Shown: positions 1-8,497, counted from the stretch's first letter. The stretch: 64,000 nt of DNA from Skermanella sp. TT6 (GCF_016653635.2 NZ_CP067420.1:3383501-3447500); one strand, 5' to 3'. Notes: a model not told the origin generated them from the sequence alone. A program made the numbers and translations.

Positions 1-732
1 CGCGGTCCGGCAGGCGATCATCGACGGGCGCGGGTCCCGCTTCGCCCGGTCGATCGCGAGGGCGACCGCCTGCGGATCATGCCCGTCCACCTCCTGCACA
101 TGCCAGTTGCTGGCGCGGAACCGGCCCGGCATGTCGTCCGACAGGGCCAGCCGGATGTCGCCGTCGTCGGTGATCAGGTTGTCGTCCCAGAGGAAGACCA
201 GCTTGCCGAGCCGCAGATGCCCGGCCAGCGAGATGACCTCCTGCCCCAGGCCTTCCTCCAGGCATCCGTCGCCGACCAGCGCGTAGGTGTAGTGGTCGAC
301 GATCTCCGGCCCGAGCCACCGGTTGAGGAACGCCTCGGCCACCGCCATTCCGGCCGCGTTGGCGATTCCCTGGCCGAGCAGGCCGGTCGTGACTTCGATC
401 CCGCAGGCCTGGTCGATCTCGGGATGCCCGGCGCAGTGGGAGCCCAGGACCCGGAAGCGCTTGATCTCCTCGATGCCCAGCTTCTCGTAGCCGGCCAGAT
501 GCAGCAGCGAATAGATCAGCATCGAGCCGTGGCCGTTCGACTGGACGAACCGGTCGCGGTCGAACCACAGGGGATCGCCCGCGTCGAACTTGAGATGCCG
601 CGTGAACAGGGCGGTCGTGATGTCGGCCGCCCCCAGGGGGGTGCCCGGATGGCCCTCCCCGGCGCGCTCTATCGCATCCATGGACAGGAAGCGGATCGCG
701 TTGGCCATGGTCTTCAGGTCGACGCTGGACAT
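1..732 (-). CDS. tkt: Transketolase, N-terminal part (cut by window edge)
   Basis: Thiamine diphosphate enzyme that moves two-carbon ketol units between sugars. The 244 visible residues cover the pyrophosphate-binding domain: a LGSHCAGHPE segment, a GDGCLEEG motif with a DDN about 30 residues later (the ThDP/metal motif), and the usual transketolase start. The ATG at 732 follows an AAGGA ribosome site and lies 19 bases after the dehydrogenase gene upstream, so it is probably the last visible gene of the operon. The C-terminal half lies outside the window. It is one-piece in style, unlike the split transketolase at 5615-7473, so the operon has two transketolase systems. It could instead be the main housekeeping enzyme followed by gap/pgk beyond the edge. 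Confidence 0.9.
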   Translation of the reverse strand, partial: MSSVDLKTMANAIRFLSMDAIERAGEGHPGTPLGAADITTALFTRHLKFDAGDPLWFDRDRFVQSNGHGSMLIYSLLHLAGYEKLGIEEIKRFRVLGSHCAGHPEIDQACGIEVTTGLLGQGIANAAGMAVAEAFLNRWLGPEIVDHYTYALVGDGCLEEGLGQEVISLAGHLRLGKLVFLWDDNLITDDGDIRLALSDDMPGRFRASNWHVQEVDGHDPQAVALAIDRAKRDPRPSMIACRTA

Positions 733-751
733 GGTCGATGGATCCTTGTGA

Positions 752-1711
752 TTACGTGACGACGTTCCGGGGCTGTCCGGCGACGAAGGCCTCGATGCAA
801 GCCGTGACCTGGTCGGCCACTTGCTGCCGGGCCTCGCGGCTGGCCCAGCCGACGTGGGGCGTGAGGATAAAGTCGGGCCGGTTCACCAGCCGCATGAAGG
901 GATGGTCCGGCGGCGGCGGCTCGGCCGACACGGCATCGATGCCGGCCCCGGCGATCGATCCGCGCTCCAGGGCGGACACCAGCGCCTGCTCGTCGATCAG
1001 GCCGCCGCGGGCGGTGTTCACCAGGATGGGGCGCCGCCGCATCCGGGCGAACTCGGCCTCGCCGATCAGGCCGCGCGTTTCCGGCGTCAGGGGACAATGG
1101 AGCGTCAGCACGTCGCTGCGCTCGATCACCTCCTCGAACGGGGTATAGAGCGGCCCCATGTCGCTGCGGCCCTTGTGGGCGGAGAAGAGCACCCGCATGC
1201 CGAAGGCGCGGCCGATCTGCGCGACCGCCTGCCCGATGGCGCCTTCGCCGACGATGCCGAGGGTGGCGCCGTTCAGGTCGCGGATCGGATGGTCGAGCAG
1301 GGTGAACTGCGCCGCCCGCTGCCAGGCGCCGGCCGCGACGGCGTCACGGTACGCCATCAGCGAGCGGCGGAGCGCCAGGATCAGGGCGAAGGTGTGCTCC
1401 GGCACGGTATGGACCGCATAGGCGCGGACGTTCGACACCGGGATGCCGCGCCGCCGGCAGGCGGCGACATCCACGTTGTCGGTGCCGGTCGCCGCCACCG
1501 CGACGAAGCGCAGGTTCGGAAGCCGATCCAGCACCGCTTCGCGCAGGGGAACCTTGTTCACGATCAGGATGGTCGCCTTGACCGCCCGCTCCGCCACCTC
1601 GTCGGGCGCGGTCCTGCCGTGTACCTCCCAGGTATGGGGAAATCCCGGCCGGCGCATGGACACCTCGGGGCCGAGGGTATCGTGGTCGAGAAAGACGATA
1701 TGTTCGGACAT
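752..1711 (-). CDS. D-2-hydroxyacid dehydrogenase (hydroxypyruvate/glyoxylate reductase-like)
   Basis: NAD(P)-dependent oxidoreductase of the D-isomer 2-hydroxyacid family, 319 residues, the usual length. The Rossmann motif GEGAIG is at 155-160. The catalytic Arg235 (NTARGG), Glu264 (SAEPP) and His286 (TPHVGWAS) are all present. The PHVGWAS ending resembles glycerate dehydrogenase/hydroxypyruvate reductase more than lactate dehydrogenase, so hydroxypyruvate or glyoxylate is the best guess. It lies 37 bases after the LtnD-like gene in the TRAP/transketolase operon and probably reduces or oxidises a small hydroxyacid made from the imported substrate. The substrate itself cannot be read from sequence. 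Confidence 0.88.
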   Translation of the reverse strand: MSEHIVFLDHDTLGPEVSMRRPGFPHTWEVHGRTAPDEVAERAVKATILIVNKVPLREAVLDRLPNLRFVAVAATGTDNVDVAACRRRGIPVSNVRAYAVHTVPEHTFALILALRRSLMAYRDAVAAGAWQRAAQFTLLDHPIRDLNGATLGIVGEGAIGQAVAQIGRAFGMRVLFSAHKGRSDMGPLYTPFEEVIERSDVLTLHCPLTPETRGLIGEAEFARMRRRPILVNTARGGLIDEQALVSALERGSIAGAGIDAVSAEPPPPDHPFMRLVNRPDFILTPHVGWASREARQQVADQVTACIEAFVAGQPRNVVT

Positions 1712-1748
1712 CTGGTATTCCTTCTTGCCGTCGATCGCGCGCGGGGCC

Positions 1749-2636
1749 TTACCGCGGAAGGCCGGTCCCGTTCATGGCGTGGTAGGTGCGGATGACCTGG
1801 CTGTCGTCGTCGGCTCCCTCCCCCCGCCCGGAGGCGGCGAGGAACATCTGATGGGCGACGGCGGCGATGGGCAGCGCCGCCTTGGCGTCGCGGCCCGCCG
1901 CGAGCACGATGCCCAGGTCCTTGACGAAGATGTCCACGGCGCTCGTGACCGGAGGTTCGGCCACCAGCATGCGCGGACCGCGGTCCTTCAGCATCCAGCT
2001 CGAGGCCGAGGATCCGGCCATGATCTCCAGCAGGATGCCGAGATCGACGCCCATCTTCGCGGCGAGCGCGAACGCCTCGGCCAAGACGGCGATATGCACG
2101 CCGCAGAGCAGCTGGTTGACCGTCTTGACGGTCGCCCCCTGCCCCGGCCGTTCGCCGACATGGTAGACCTTGTCGCCCAGGGCCTGCAGGACCGGGCGGA
2201 TCGCATCGAAGGTCGGCCGCCGGGCCGCCGCCATGATGGTGAGCGTGGCCCCGATGGCGCCGACGACGCCGCCCGACACGGGGGCGTCGACGAACCGACG
2301 GCCGGCGGCTTCCACCCGGGCGGCCAGGGTCTCGACCTCGCCCGGCGGGCAGGTCGCCATCAGGACGACGATGGCCTCCGGCGGAAGCGCGTCCAGCGCC
2401 CCGTCCGCGAACAGCACGGCCTCCGCCTGGGCCGCGTTCACCACCATCAGCAGCAGGGCGTCGGCCCCGCGCGCCGCCTCGGCGGCCGTGCCGGCGCCCG
2501 CTCCTCCGGCATCCCCGAGCGCGGCCAGGGACTCGGCCCGCAGGTCGAAGCCCCGAACGCGGAAGCCCTTCACGAGCAGGTTGCGGGCCATCGGCAGCCC
2601 CATGGAACCGAGGCCGATGAATCCGATCGTCGTCAT
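1749..2636 (-). CDS. 3-hydroxyisobutyrate-type dehydrogenase, L-threonate dehydrogenase (LtnD)-like
   Basis: A beta-hydroxyacid dehydrogenase of 295 residues. GLGSMG at 8-13 binds NAD(P), DAPVSGG around 118-123 holds the substrate carboxylate, and Lys171 followed by Asn174 forms the catalytic KTVNQLL motif. The KTVNQLLCGVHIA stretch is characteristic of the LtnD/tartronate-semialdehyde reductase branch. Family members oxidise L-threonate or interconvert tartronate semialdehyde and glycerate. The usual partners of LtnD in tetronate catabolism (OtnK, OtnC, OtnI) are not in view, so the exact substrate is open. It sits between dctM and the 2-hydroxyacid dehydrogenase, all on the minus strand. 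Confidence 0.87.
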   Translation of the reverse strand: MTTIGFIGLGSMGLPMARNLLVKGFRVRGFDLRAESLAALGDAGGAGAGTAAEAARGADALLLMVVNAAQAEAVLFADGALDALPPEAIVVLMATCPPGEVETLAARVEAAGRRFVDAPVSGGVVGAIGATLTIMAAARRPTFDAIRPVLQALGDKVYHVGERPGQGATVKTVNQLLCGVHIAVLAEAFALAAKMGVDLGILLEIMAGSSASSWMLKDRGPRMLVAEPPVTSAVDIFVKDLGIVLAAGRDAKAALPIAAVAHQMFLAASGRGEGADDDSQVIRTYHAMNGTGLPR

Positions 2637-2742
2637 GTCTCTTCCTCCCTATCGGGTTTCTTATGACCGGCAAGCCGCCGCGAGCCGGAGGGTCCCGGAC
2701 CTCGGCCGGTTTCCGGAACCTTCGGCGCCCTGCCGCCGGCCC

Positions 2743-4002
2743 TCAGTACAGGGTAAAGGCGGGCACGTAGGATACGAGTGCCAGGACCGTGATCGCGACG
2801 AGGTAGAAGGGTGCCAGTTCCTTCACGATGGCGCCGATGGGCTGGCGGGCGATGGCGGCCGCGATGAACAGCGTGGTCCCGATCGGCGGCGTGAACAGGC
2901 CGATGCTGAGGTTCACGACCATCATGACGCCGAGCTGGATCGGGTCGATCCCGATCGCCTGGCCCACCGCGATGAAGGTCGGGCCGAGCAGCAGGATCGC
3001 AGCCGGCAGGTCCAGGAACATGCCGACGACCAGCATGACCAGGTTCATGGCCAGGATGATCAGCCAGGGTTCCCCCAGGGCGTTCCGGGCATATTCGGTG
3101 ATCGCGTTGGGAATGGCCTCGGTGATCAGGACGTAGCCGACCAGGTTGGACGCGGCGATGACCAACATGACAACGCCCGTGGTCACCACCGTCCCGACCA
3201 GGGCCGACCAGACGCGCTCGACCGTCAGGTCCCGGTAGATCAGGGCGCTTACCAGCAGCGCATAGGCCACGGCGATGACGCTGACCTCGGTCGGCGTGGC
3301 GATGCCCAGGCGCAGGAGGAGCACGATGAAGGCCGGCATCAGCAGGGCCGGCAGGGCGGTGACCGCGGCGTTGAGGATGTCGCGCAGCGTGCCCGTGTCG
3401 GCGAGCAGCGGGAAGCCGCGCAGCCGGCCGCTGAAATAGCAGACCAGCATCATTCCCGCGCCCAGCATCAGCCCCGGGAGGATGCCGGCCAGGAACAGGG
3501 AGGCGATGGAGGCGTTGGACACCGCGGCGTAGAGGATCAGCGGGATGGAAGGCGGGATCAGCCCCGCGATCACGGCGGAGGACGCGGTCGTGGCGGCGGC
3601 GAAGGCGGGCGGATAGCCCTCCCGCTTCTGCCATGGGATCAGCATGGATCCCAGGGCCGAGGCCTCGGCGACCGCCGAGCCCGAGACCCCGCCGAAGATG
3701 GTGGACCCGACGACGGTCACCTGGGTCAGCCCGCCGTGGAAGCGCCCGACGAGCGAGGCCGCGAACCGCACGAGCTTCCGGCCCAGGGTGCCGCTCATCA
3801 TGAGGGCGCCGGCCAGGATGAAGAACGGAATCGCCAGGAGCGGGAAGCTCTGGGTCGGCTGGAACAGCTTCACGACCGCGATCACGGTCGGCACGGCGCC
3901 CATGGTCAGGACGGCGGCACCCGAACTGATGACGAGCGCGTATCCGACGGGAAACGCCAGCAGCAGCAGAACTGCGAAGACGGAGACCATGACGACGGTC
4001 AT
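2743..4002 (-). CDS. dctM: TRAP transporter large permease, DctM type
   Basis: The membrane channel subunit of a tripartite ATP-independent periplasmic transporter, 419 residues, normal for the family. It is almost entirely hydrophobic, with about a dozen predicted helices and the conserved GxxSGSAVAEASALGS and PPSIPLILYA segments. The start at 4002 (MTVVMVSVF) overlaps the dctQ stop in an ATGA arrangement. An open frame continues upstream of this ATG inside dctQ, but that extension is arginine-rich and not TRAP-like. It works with DctQ and the periplasmic DctP to import an organic acid using the sodium or proton gradient. Confidence 0.93.
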   Translation of the reverse strand: MTVVMVSVFAVLLLLAFPVGYALVISSGAAVLTMGAVPTVIAVVKLFQPTQSFPLLAIPFFILAGALMMSGTLGRKLVRFAASLVGRFHGGLTQVTVVGSTIFGGVSGSAVAEASALGSMLIPWQKREGYPPAFAAATTASSAVIAGLIPPSIPLILYAAVSNASIASLFLAGILPGLMLGAGMMLVCYFSGRLRGFPLLADTGTLRDILNAAVTALPALLMPAFIVLLLRLGIATPTEVSVIAVAYALLVSALIYRDLTVERVWSALVGTVVTTGVVMLVIAASNLVGYVLITEAIPNAITEYARNALGEPWLIILAMNLVMLVVGMFLDLPAAILLLGPTFIAVGQAIGIDPIQLGVMMVVNLSIGLFTPPIGTTLFIAAAIARQPIGAIVKELAPFYLVAITVLALVSYVPAFTLY

Positions 4003-4559
4003 GCGTGGTCCTCCGGATGGTCGGCCCGCACGGAGCGCGGATCCTCGGCATAGAGGAGGCGGGCGAAGGTGGTCACCGCGGTCAGGCCGATGCCGACGAA
4101 GCCCGCGATGAGCGACAGGTAGGCCCAGCGCGCGGAGACGCCGGTCACGGGATAGACCTCGCTCCCGGTGATCTCGATGACCGCCAGCCCTATGTAGGCC
4201 AGGTAGAAGAAGGTAACGGCCACCACGACCTGCATTCCCAGCAGCAGGACCCTTGCCGAAGCCCGCCCGAGCATGTCCAGCACGAGGCTGACGGCCACGT
4301 GGGATCCGCGCTGCGCGGCGAGCACGATCCCGCCCATCACCAGCCACGGGAACAGGAGGTTGGGCATTTCGGACGGCCACCCCAGCCCCTGGGTCGTGAA
4401 GTAGCGCACGACGACCTCGGCCCCCAGCGCGAGGAAAAGGGCCACCAGGGCCACGATGGCGACGATCGTGGCGGCAAGGGCGATCGCCCGATCCGCCACC
4501 GCGATGACGGCGGCGGGAATTCCCGCCGCCGTCGCCGACCGCTCGCGCGGGATGTCCAT
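3999..4559 (-). CDS. dctQ: TRAP transporter small permease, DctQ type
   Basis: The small membrane subunit of the TRAP transporter, 186 residues with four predicted helices (about 20-45, 60-80, 95-120 and 140-165) and the family pattern RYFTTQGLGWPSE...RGSHVAVSL. The ATG at 4559 shares its first base with the dctP stop codon (TGATG). An upstream in-frame start at 4631 would lie inside dctP and adds a non-conserved arginine/glycine-rich leader, so I reject it. Its stop overlaps the dctM start by four bases, so dctP, dctQ and dctM are translationally coupled. Confidence 0.9.
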   Translation of the reverse strand: MDIPRERSATAAGIPAAVIAVADRAIALAATIVAIVALVALFLALGAEVVVRYFTTQGLGWPSEMPNLLFPWLVMGGIVLAAQRGSHVAVSLVLDMLGRASARVLLLGMQVVVAVTFFYLAYIGLAVIEITGSEVYPVTGVSARWAYLSLIAGFVGIGLTAVTTFARLLYAEDPRSVRADHPEDHA

Positions 4560-5542
4560 CACTGCCCCGCCTCGGCCGAGGCGGCTTCCTTCCGGACCAG
4601 CGCGACCAGGTCCGGGAACTGCTTCTCCCACTTGTCGTAGACCGGCTGGACCTTGGCGGCGAAGGGCGCCGTATCCACCTCATTGAACTTGACGCCCGCC
4701 TCTTCCATCTTGGCGCGCAGTTCGCTGTCCGCCTTCCGCGACAGCTCGCGGTTCAGCTTGCCGGCCTCGGCCGCGGCGTCGCGCACCGCCTGCTGGTCGG
4801 CCTTCGGAAGGGTGTTGAAGACGACGGCGCTGGCGAACAGGGGCGTCGATTCGTACTTGTGGCCGGTCAGGGAAATGAACTTCTGCACCTCGTGCAGCTT
4901 CGAGGAGTAGATGTTCATCAGCGGGTTCTCCTGCCCGTCCACGACGCCCTGCTGGAGCGCGATGTAAAGCTCGGAGAACGGCAGCGGCGTCGGATTGGCA
5001 CCGAGAGCCTGGAAGATGTCGACGGTGATCGGATCCGGCGGGGTGCGGACCTTGATGCCGGCGAGATCCTCCGGCTTCTGGATCGGCCGCACGTTGTTGC
5101 TGACTTGCCGGATGCCGTTGTCCCAGAGCGCCAGCAGGACGAGGCCTTTCTGCCCGGAGTATTCGCCCAGCTGCTCGCCGACCGGGCCGTCCAGCACCTT
5201 CCAGGCCTGCGGCAGCTCCTGGAACAGGAAAGGCAGGCCGAGCACCGCGAACTGCGGGACGACGCCCGACGTCGAGCCCTGGGAATTGGCGCTGAAGGCC
5301 AGGGTGCCGAGGCGCATGCTGGTCAGTGCCTCGACGTCGTCGCCGTATTGGGCGCTGCCGCCGACCTCCACCTTGACGCGCCCCTCGGTCTTCTGCGCCA
5401 CCAGCTCGGCGAACTTCAGCGACGCCTCGGCCTTGGGGTTGCCGGGTGCCGCGTTGTGGGCAAGGCGCAGGACCTGCTGCGCCCAGGCGGGCGATGCCAT
5501 GAGCGTGGCGCCCACGGCCAGGGTGACGAGCATCTTCTTCAT
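4559..5542 (-). CDS. dctP: TRAP transporter substrate-binding protein, DctP type
   Basis: Periplasmic solute receptor of 327 residues with a clear Sec signal peptide (MKKMLVTLAVGATLMASPAWA, cut near residue 21). It contains the DctP-family core: the arginine of GIKVRTPP that normally clamps the substrate carboxylate, and PLPFSELYIALQQGVVDGQENP further on. The family mostly binds C4-dicarboxylates, sugar acids or other monocarboxylates. Its place between a split transketolase and two hydroxyacid dehydrogenases suggests a polyhydroxy acid, which is an inference. An AGGAAACC ribosome site precedes the start. Confidence 0.93.
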   Translation of the reverse strand: MKKMLVTLAVGATLMASPAWAQQVLRLAHNAAPGNPKAEASLKFAELVAQKTEGRVKVEVGGSAQYGDDVEALTSMRLGTLAFSANSQGSTSGVVPQFAVLGLPFLFQELPQAWKVLDGPVGEQLGEYSGQKGLVLLALWDNGIRQVSNNVRPIQKPEDLAGIKVRTPPDPITVDIFQALGANPTPLPFSELYIALQQGVVDGQENPLMNIYSSKLHEVQKFISLTGHKYESTPLFASAVVFNTLPKADQQAVRDAAAEAGKLNRELSRKADSELRAKMEEAGVKFNEVDTAPFAAKVQPVYDKWEKQFPDLVALVRKEAASAEAGQ

Positions 5543-5614
5543 GGTTTCCTCCGTTTGTTTATCGCTGGGCCGAAATCCCTCCGATGGCCGCCGCAGGGAG
5601 CCCGGGGGCGGGGC

Positions 5615-6631
5615 TTATAGCCAGCCCTTGATGCTGCGCGCCATGGCCTCGGCGGAGATGCCGTAGCGGTCGTGCAGCGTAGGCAGAGCCCCGGCGAGCA
5701 GGAACTCGTCCGGAAGGCCGATCTGGCGGAACTTGGGAGTCACGCCGGAGCGGAGCAGCACGCCGGCCGTCGCCTCGCCCAGGCCACCGATCACGGTGTG
5801 GTTCTCGGCCACCACCACCATGCGCCCGGAGCGCGAGGCCTCGCGCAGGATCGTCTCGGTATCCAGGGGCTTGATCGTCGGCACGTGCAGCACCGCGACC
5901 CCGATCCTGTCGGCCTCCAGCGTCCTGGCGACTTCCAGGGCGCGCATCGTCAGGATGCCGGAGGAGATCACCAGCACGTCGGCGCCGTCGCGCAGCAGCT
6001 TCGCCTTGCCCAGCTCGAAGCGGTAGTCGTACTCGTCCAGCACCAGCGGCACGTGGCCGCGCAGCAGCCGCATATAGACCGGTCCCTGGTGGGATGCGAT
6101 CGCCGGCACGGCCTGCTCGATGTCGAGCGCGTCGCAGGGATCGATCACGGTCATGTTGGGCATGGCGCGGAACAGCGCCAAGTCCTCCGCCGCCTGGTGG
6201 CTCGGCCCGTAGCCGGAGGTCAGTCCCGGCAGGGCGCAGGCCAGCTTGACGTTGAGGTTCTCCTCGGCGATCGTCTGGTGGATGAAATCATAGGCGCGGC
6301 GCGAGGCGAACACCGCGTAGGTCGTGGCGAAAGGCACGAAGCCCTCGTGCGCCATGCCGGCCGCGGCTCCCATCAGCAGCTGCTCGGCCATGCCCATCTG
6401 GTAATACCGGTCCGGACAGGCCTTCGCGAAGACGTGCAGGTCGGTGTACTTGCCGAGGTCCGCGGTCATGCCGACGATCTCCGGCCGGTCCTTGGCCAGC
6501 TCGGCCAGGGCGTTGCCGAAGGGCGCCGGCTTGGTGCGCTGGCCCTCGGCGGCGATCGAGGCGATCATGGCGGAGGTCTTCAGGCGCACCTTGGGACCGG
6601 CGCCGGTATTGGTGTCGGTGGCGGGTGTCAT
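5615..6631 (-). CDS. Transketolase, C-terminal subunit (split transketolase)
   Basis: The pyrimidine-binding and C-terminal domains of a two-subunit transketolase, 338 residues. It has the catalytic glutamate region (YYQMGMAEQLLMGAAAG), the SGYGPSHQAAEDLALFR loop and a DPCDALD segment typical of transketolase/DXPS C-terminal halves. The ATG at 6631 overlaps the stop of the N-terminal subunit by four bases (ATGA). The split falls at the normal domain boundary and both halves start and stop cleanly, so this is a real two-gene enzyme and not a frameshift. It should form an alpha2beta2 enzyme with the product of 6628-7473. The donor and acceptor sugars are unknown. Confidence 0.9.
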   Translation of the reverse strand: MTPATDTNTGAGPKVRLKTSAMIASIAAEGQRTKPAPFGNALAELAKDRPEIVGMTADLGKYTDLHVFAKACPDRYYQMGMAEQLLMGAAAGMAHEGFVPFATTYAVFASRRAYDFIHQTIAEENLNVKLACALPGLTSGYGPSHQAAEDLALFRAMPNMTVIDPCDALDIEQAVPAIASHQGPVYMRLLRGHVPLVLDEYDYRFELGKAKLLRDGADVLVISSGILTMRALEVARTLEADRIGVAVLHVPTIKPLDTETILREASRSGRMVVVAENHTVIGGLGEATAGVLLRSGVTPKFRQIGLPDEFLLAGALPTLHDRYGISAEAMARSIKGWL

Positions 6632-7473
6632 GCGTTCCTCCCGGCTTCGAGGGCCTCGAGGGCCAATTGCCATTCGTGCTCGTCGACGCGGATGAAGTGG
6701 TTCTTCTCGCGAGCCTCCAGGAACGGGACGCCCCGGCCCATGCGGGTGTCGCAGACGATCATGCGGGGCTTGGGCTCGGGATGGTCGCGGGCGGCGTCGA
6801 AGGCGGCGACCACGGCATCCATGTCGTTGCCGTCCACCCGCCGGACGAACCAGCCGAAGGCCTCCAGCTTCTCGACCAGCGGCTCGAACGCCATCACCTG
6901 GGTGGACGGGCCGTCGGCCTGCTGGTTGTTGACGTCGATGATCCCGATCAGGTTGTCGAGCTTCCAATGGGCGGCCGACATGATGGCTTCCCAGACCGAC
7001 CCTTCGTCCAGCTCGCCGTCGGAGAACAGGGTATAGACGCGGGAGGACGATTGCTTGCGCTTGAGGCCCAGGCCCATGCCGACGGCGATCGACAGCCCCA
7101 GCCCGAGCGAGCCGCCGGACATCTCCATGCCCGGCGTATAGGAAGCCATGCCCGACATGGGCAGCCGGCTGCCGTCGCTGCCGTAGGTCTCCAGCTCCTC
7201 CTCGGGGATGATCCCGGCCTCGATCAGGGCGGCGTAGAGCGCGATGGCGTAGTGGCCGTTCGACAGCAGGAAGCGGTCGCGCTCCTCCCAGTGGGGATCT
7301 TCCGGGCGATAGCGCATGGCGTGGAAGTAGGAGACGGCCAGCACGTCGGCGATGTCGAGCGCCTGGCCGATATAGCCCTGGCCCTGGACCTCGCCCATCA
7401 GCAGCGCGTTGCGGCGGATGCGGTAGGCGCGTTCGGCCAGGTCCACGTTGTGTCCCAGTGGATTGGTCTGCAT
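6628..7473 (-). CDS. Transketolase, N-terminal subunit (split transketolase)
   Basis: The thiamine-diphosphate-binding half of a two-subunit transketolase, 281 residues. The ThDP motif runs from SDGELDEG (151-158) to DVNNQ around 180-184, and SNGHYAIALYAAL near 71-82 is the usual transketolase start region. A GGAGAG ribosome site precedes the ATG at 7473. Downstream it overlaps the C-terminal subunit gene by four bases. Split enzymes of this kind serve sugar- or sulfosugar-specific routes in other bacteria (for example apulose-4-phosphate transketolase), but no sugar kinase or isomerase is nearby, so I do not name a substrate. Confidence 0.9.
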   Translation of the reverse strand: MQTNPLGHNVDLAERAYRIRRNALLMGEVQGQGYIGQALDIADVLAVSYFHAMRYRPEDPHWEERDRFLLSNGHYAIALYAALIEAGIIPEEELETYGSDGSRLPMSGMASYTPGMEMSGGSLGLGLSIAVGMGLGLKRKQSSSRVYTLFSDGELDEGSVWEAIMSAAHWKLDNLIGIIDVNNQQADGPSTQVMAFEPLVEKLEAFGWFVRRVDGNDMDAVVAAFDAARDHPEPKPRMIVCDTRMGRGVPFLEAREKNHFIRVDEHEWQLALEALEAGRNA

Positions 7474-7520
7474 GGTTCTCTCCAGCGTCGTCGACGTCGG
7501 GGGCGGCGTCGGGGGACGGC

Positions 7521-7538
7521 GGCCGTGCGGGCACGGCC
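7521..7538 (-). other. GC-rich hairpin between SDR and transketolase genes
   Basis: GGCCGTGC and GCACGGCC form a perfect inverted repeat with two bases between the arms, just downstream of the SDR stop (minus strand). No T-tract follows. It could stabilise a processed mRNA end or lower downstream transcription, or it may have no function. Confidence 0.3.
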
Positions 7539-7545
7539 CCGCGCG

Positions 7546-8295
7546 TCAGTGGATCAGCATGCCGCCGTTGACGTCGATGGTGGCGCCGGTGACGTAGGAG
7601 GACAGCTCCGAGGCCAGGAACAGGCAGGCCCGGGCCACGTCCTCCGCGTCGCCGAGGCGGTTGAGCGGGATGCCCTTCAGGATCTCGGCCTTCAGGTCGT
7701 CGGTCAGCTTGCCGCCGGTGATGTCGGTCTGGATCAGGCCGGGCGCGATCGAGTTGACCCGGATGCCGTCCGGACCCAGTTCGCGGGCCATGGCCTTGGC
7801 GAGGCCGAGGACCCCGGCCTTGGCGGCGCTGTAGTGCGGTCCGCCGAAGATGCCGCCGCCGCGCTGGGCGGAAACCGACGACATGCAGACGATGGAGCCT
7901 GAGCGCTGCTTGCGCATGTGCGGGATCGCGGCCTGGCTCATGTAGAGCGTGCCGCGGAGACTGACGTCGAGCACCGCGTCGTAATTGCCGGGTGCGATGT
8001 CCATGAACTTCAGCGGCTGGGTGATGCCGGCATTGTTGACCAGGACGTCTACCCGGCCGAAATCGCCGACCACCCGGTCCAGCGCGGCGATGCAGGCGTC
8101 CTTGTCGGTCACGTCGCAGGCGATGCCGCGATGGGCCTCCCCCAGTTCGGACGCGGCGGCCGAGGCCTGTGCCGCGTCGAGATCGAGAATGATCGAGCGT
8201 CCGCCATGCAGGGCGAACAGCTTGGCGATCGCCCGCCCGATGCCGCGCTTGGAGGCCGCCCCCGTGATGACGCAGACCTTGTTGGACAGCAGCAT
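7546..8295 (-). CDS. Short-chain dehydrogenase/reductase (SDR)
   Basis: Classical SDR of 249 residues: cofactor loop TGAASKRGIG at 11-20, NNAG at 87-90, serine near 139-142, Tyr155 and Lys159 (YSAAK). Asp38-Leu-Asp40 after the second beta strand suggests NAD preference. It is the first gene of the minus-strand operon, directly facing the LysR gene, with an AAGGAGGGG ribosome site before the ATG. Family members oxidise or reduce secondary alcohols of sugars, polyols or hydroxyacids. In this setting it likely makes the keto compound used by the split transketolase, which is an inference. Confidence 0.9.
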   Translation of the reverse strand: MLLSNKVCVITGAASKRGIGRAIAKLFALHGGRSIILDLDAAQASAAASELGEAHRGIACDVTDKDACIAALDRVVGDFGRVDVLVNNAGITQPLKFMDIAPGNYDAVLDVSLRGTLYMSQAAIPHMRKQRSGSIVCMSSVSAQRGGGIFGGPHYSAAKAGVLGLAKAMARELGPDGIRVNSIAPGLIQTDITGGKLTDDLKAEILKGIPLNRLGDAEDVARACLFLASELSSYVTGATIDVNGGMLIH

Positions 8296-8421
8296 TTCCC
8301 CTCCTTTTGATGACCGTTGTATCCGGCGGCCGCTTCGCGCGTTCCGATCGGCGCAGCGCCTGGGATCGCTTTCAAGGACACTGGAAAAGTCTCTTGGATT
8401 GCGTGCCCGGCCGTTGATCCG

Positions 8422-8480
8422 AATCTAAATTCTTGAGATTAGCTGCTCAAATGAATAATAATGCCTATTGTTGAATTCAA
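8422..8480. promoter_or_regulatory. AT-rich divergent control region with two dyads
   Basis: Between the SDR operon and the LysR gene, an AT-rich patch stands out from the GC-rich surroundings. AATCT (8422-8426) and AGATT (8436-8440) form an inverted repeat with a nine-base spacer, containing the T-N11-A layout common for LysR operators. A perfect ten-base palindrome TTGAATTCAA lies at 8471-8480. These are probable LysR binding sites and promoter elements for both directions. No binding data exist here. Confidence 0.5.
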
Positions 8481-8497
8481 TTCATCTGAATGCGGCG

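Noticed and set aside
5615-7473. Frameshift in a single transketolase gene
   Set aside because: The break is at the domain boundary, with a four-base ATGA overlap and intact motifs in both halves, as in true two-subunit enzymes.
1-8295. Sulfosugar or apulose-phosphate pathway
   Set aside because: The split transketolase is reminiscent, but kinase, isomerase and sulfo-enzymes are missing, and the transporter is TRAP type.
8468-8497. TTG start for the LysR protein
   Set aside because: It adds ten residues with no GcvA-family similarity. The ATG at 8498 gives the expected N-terminus.
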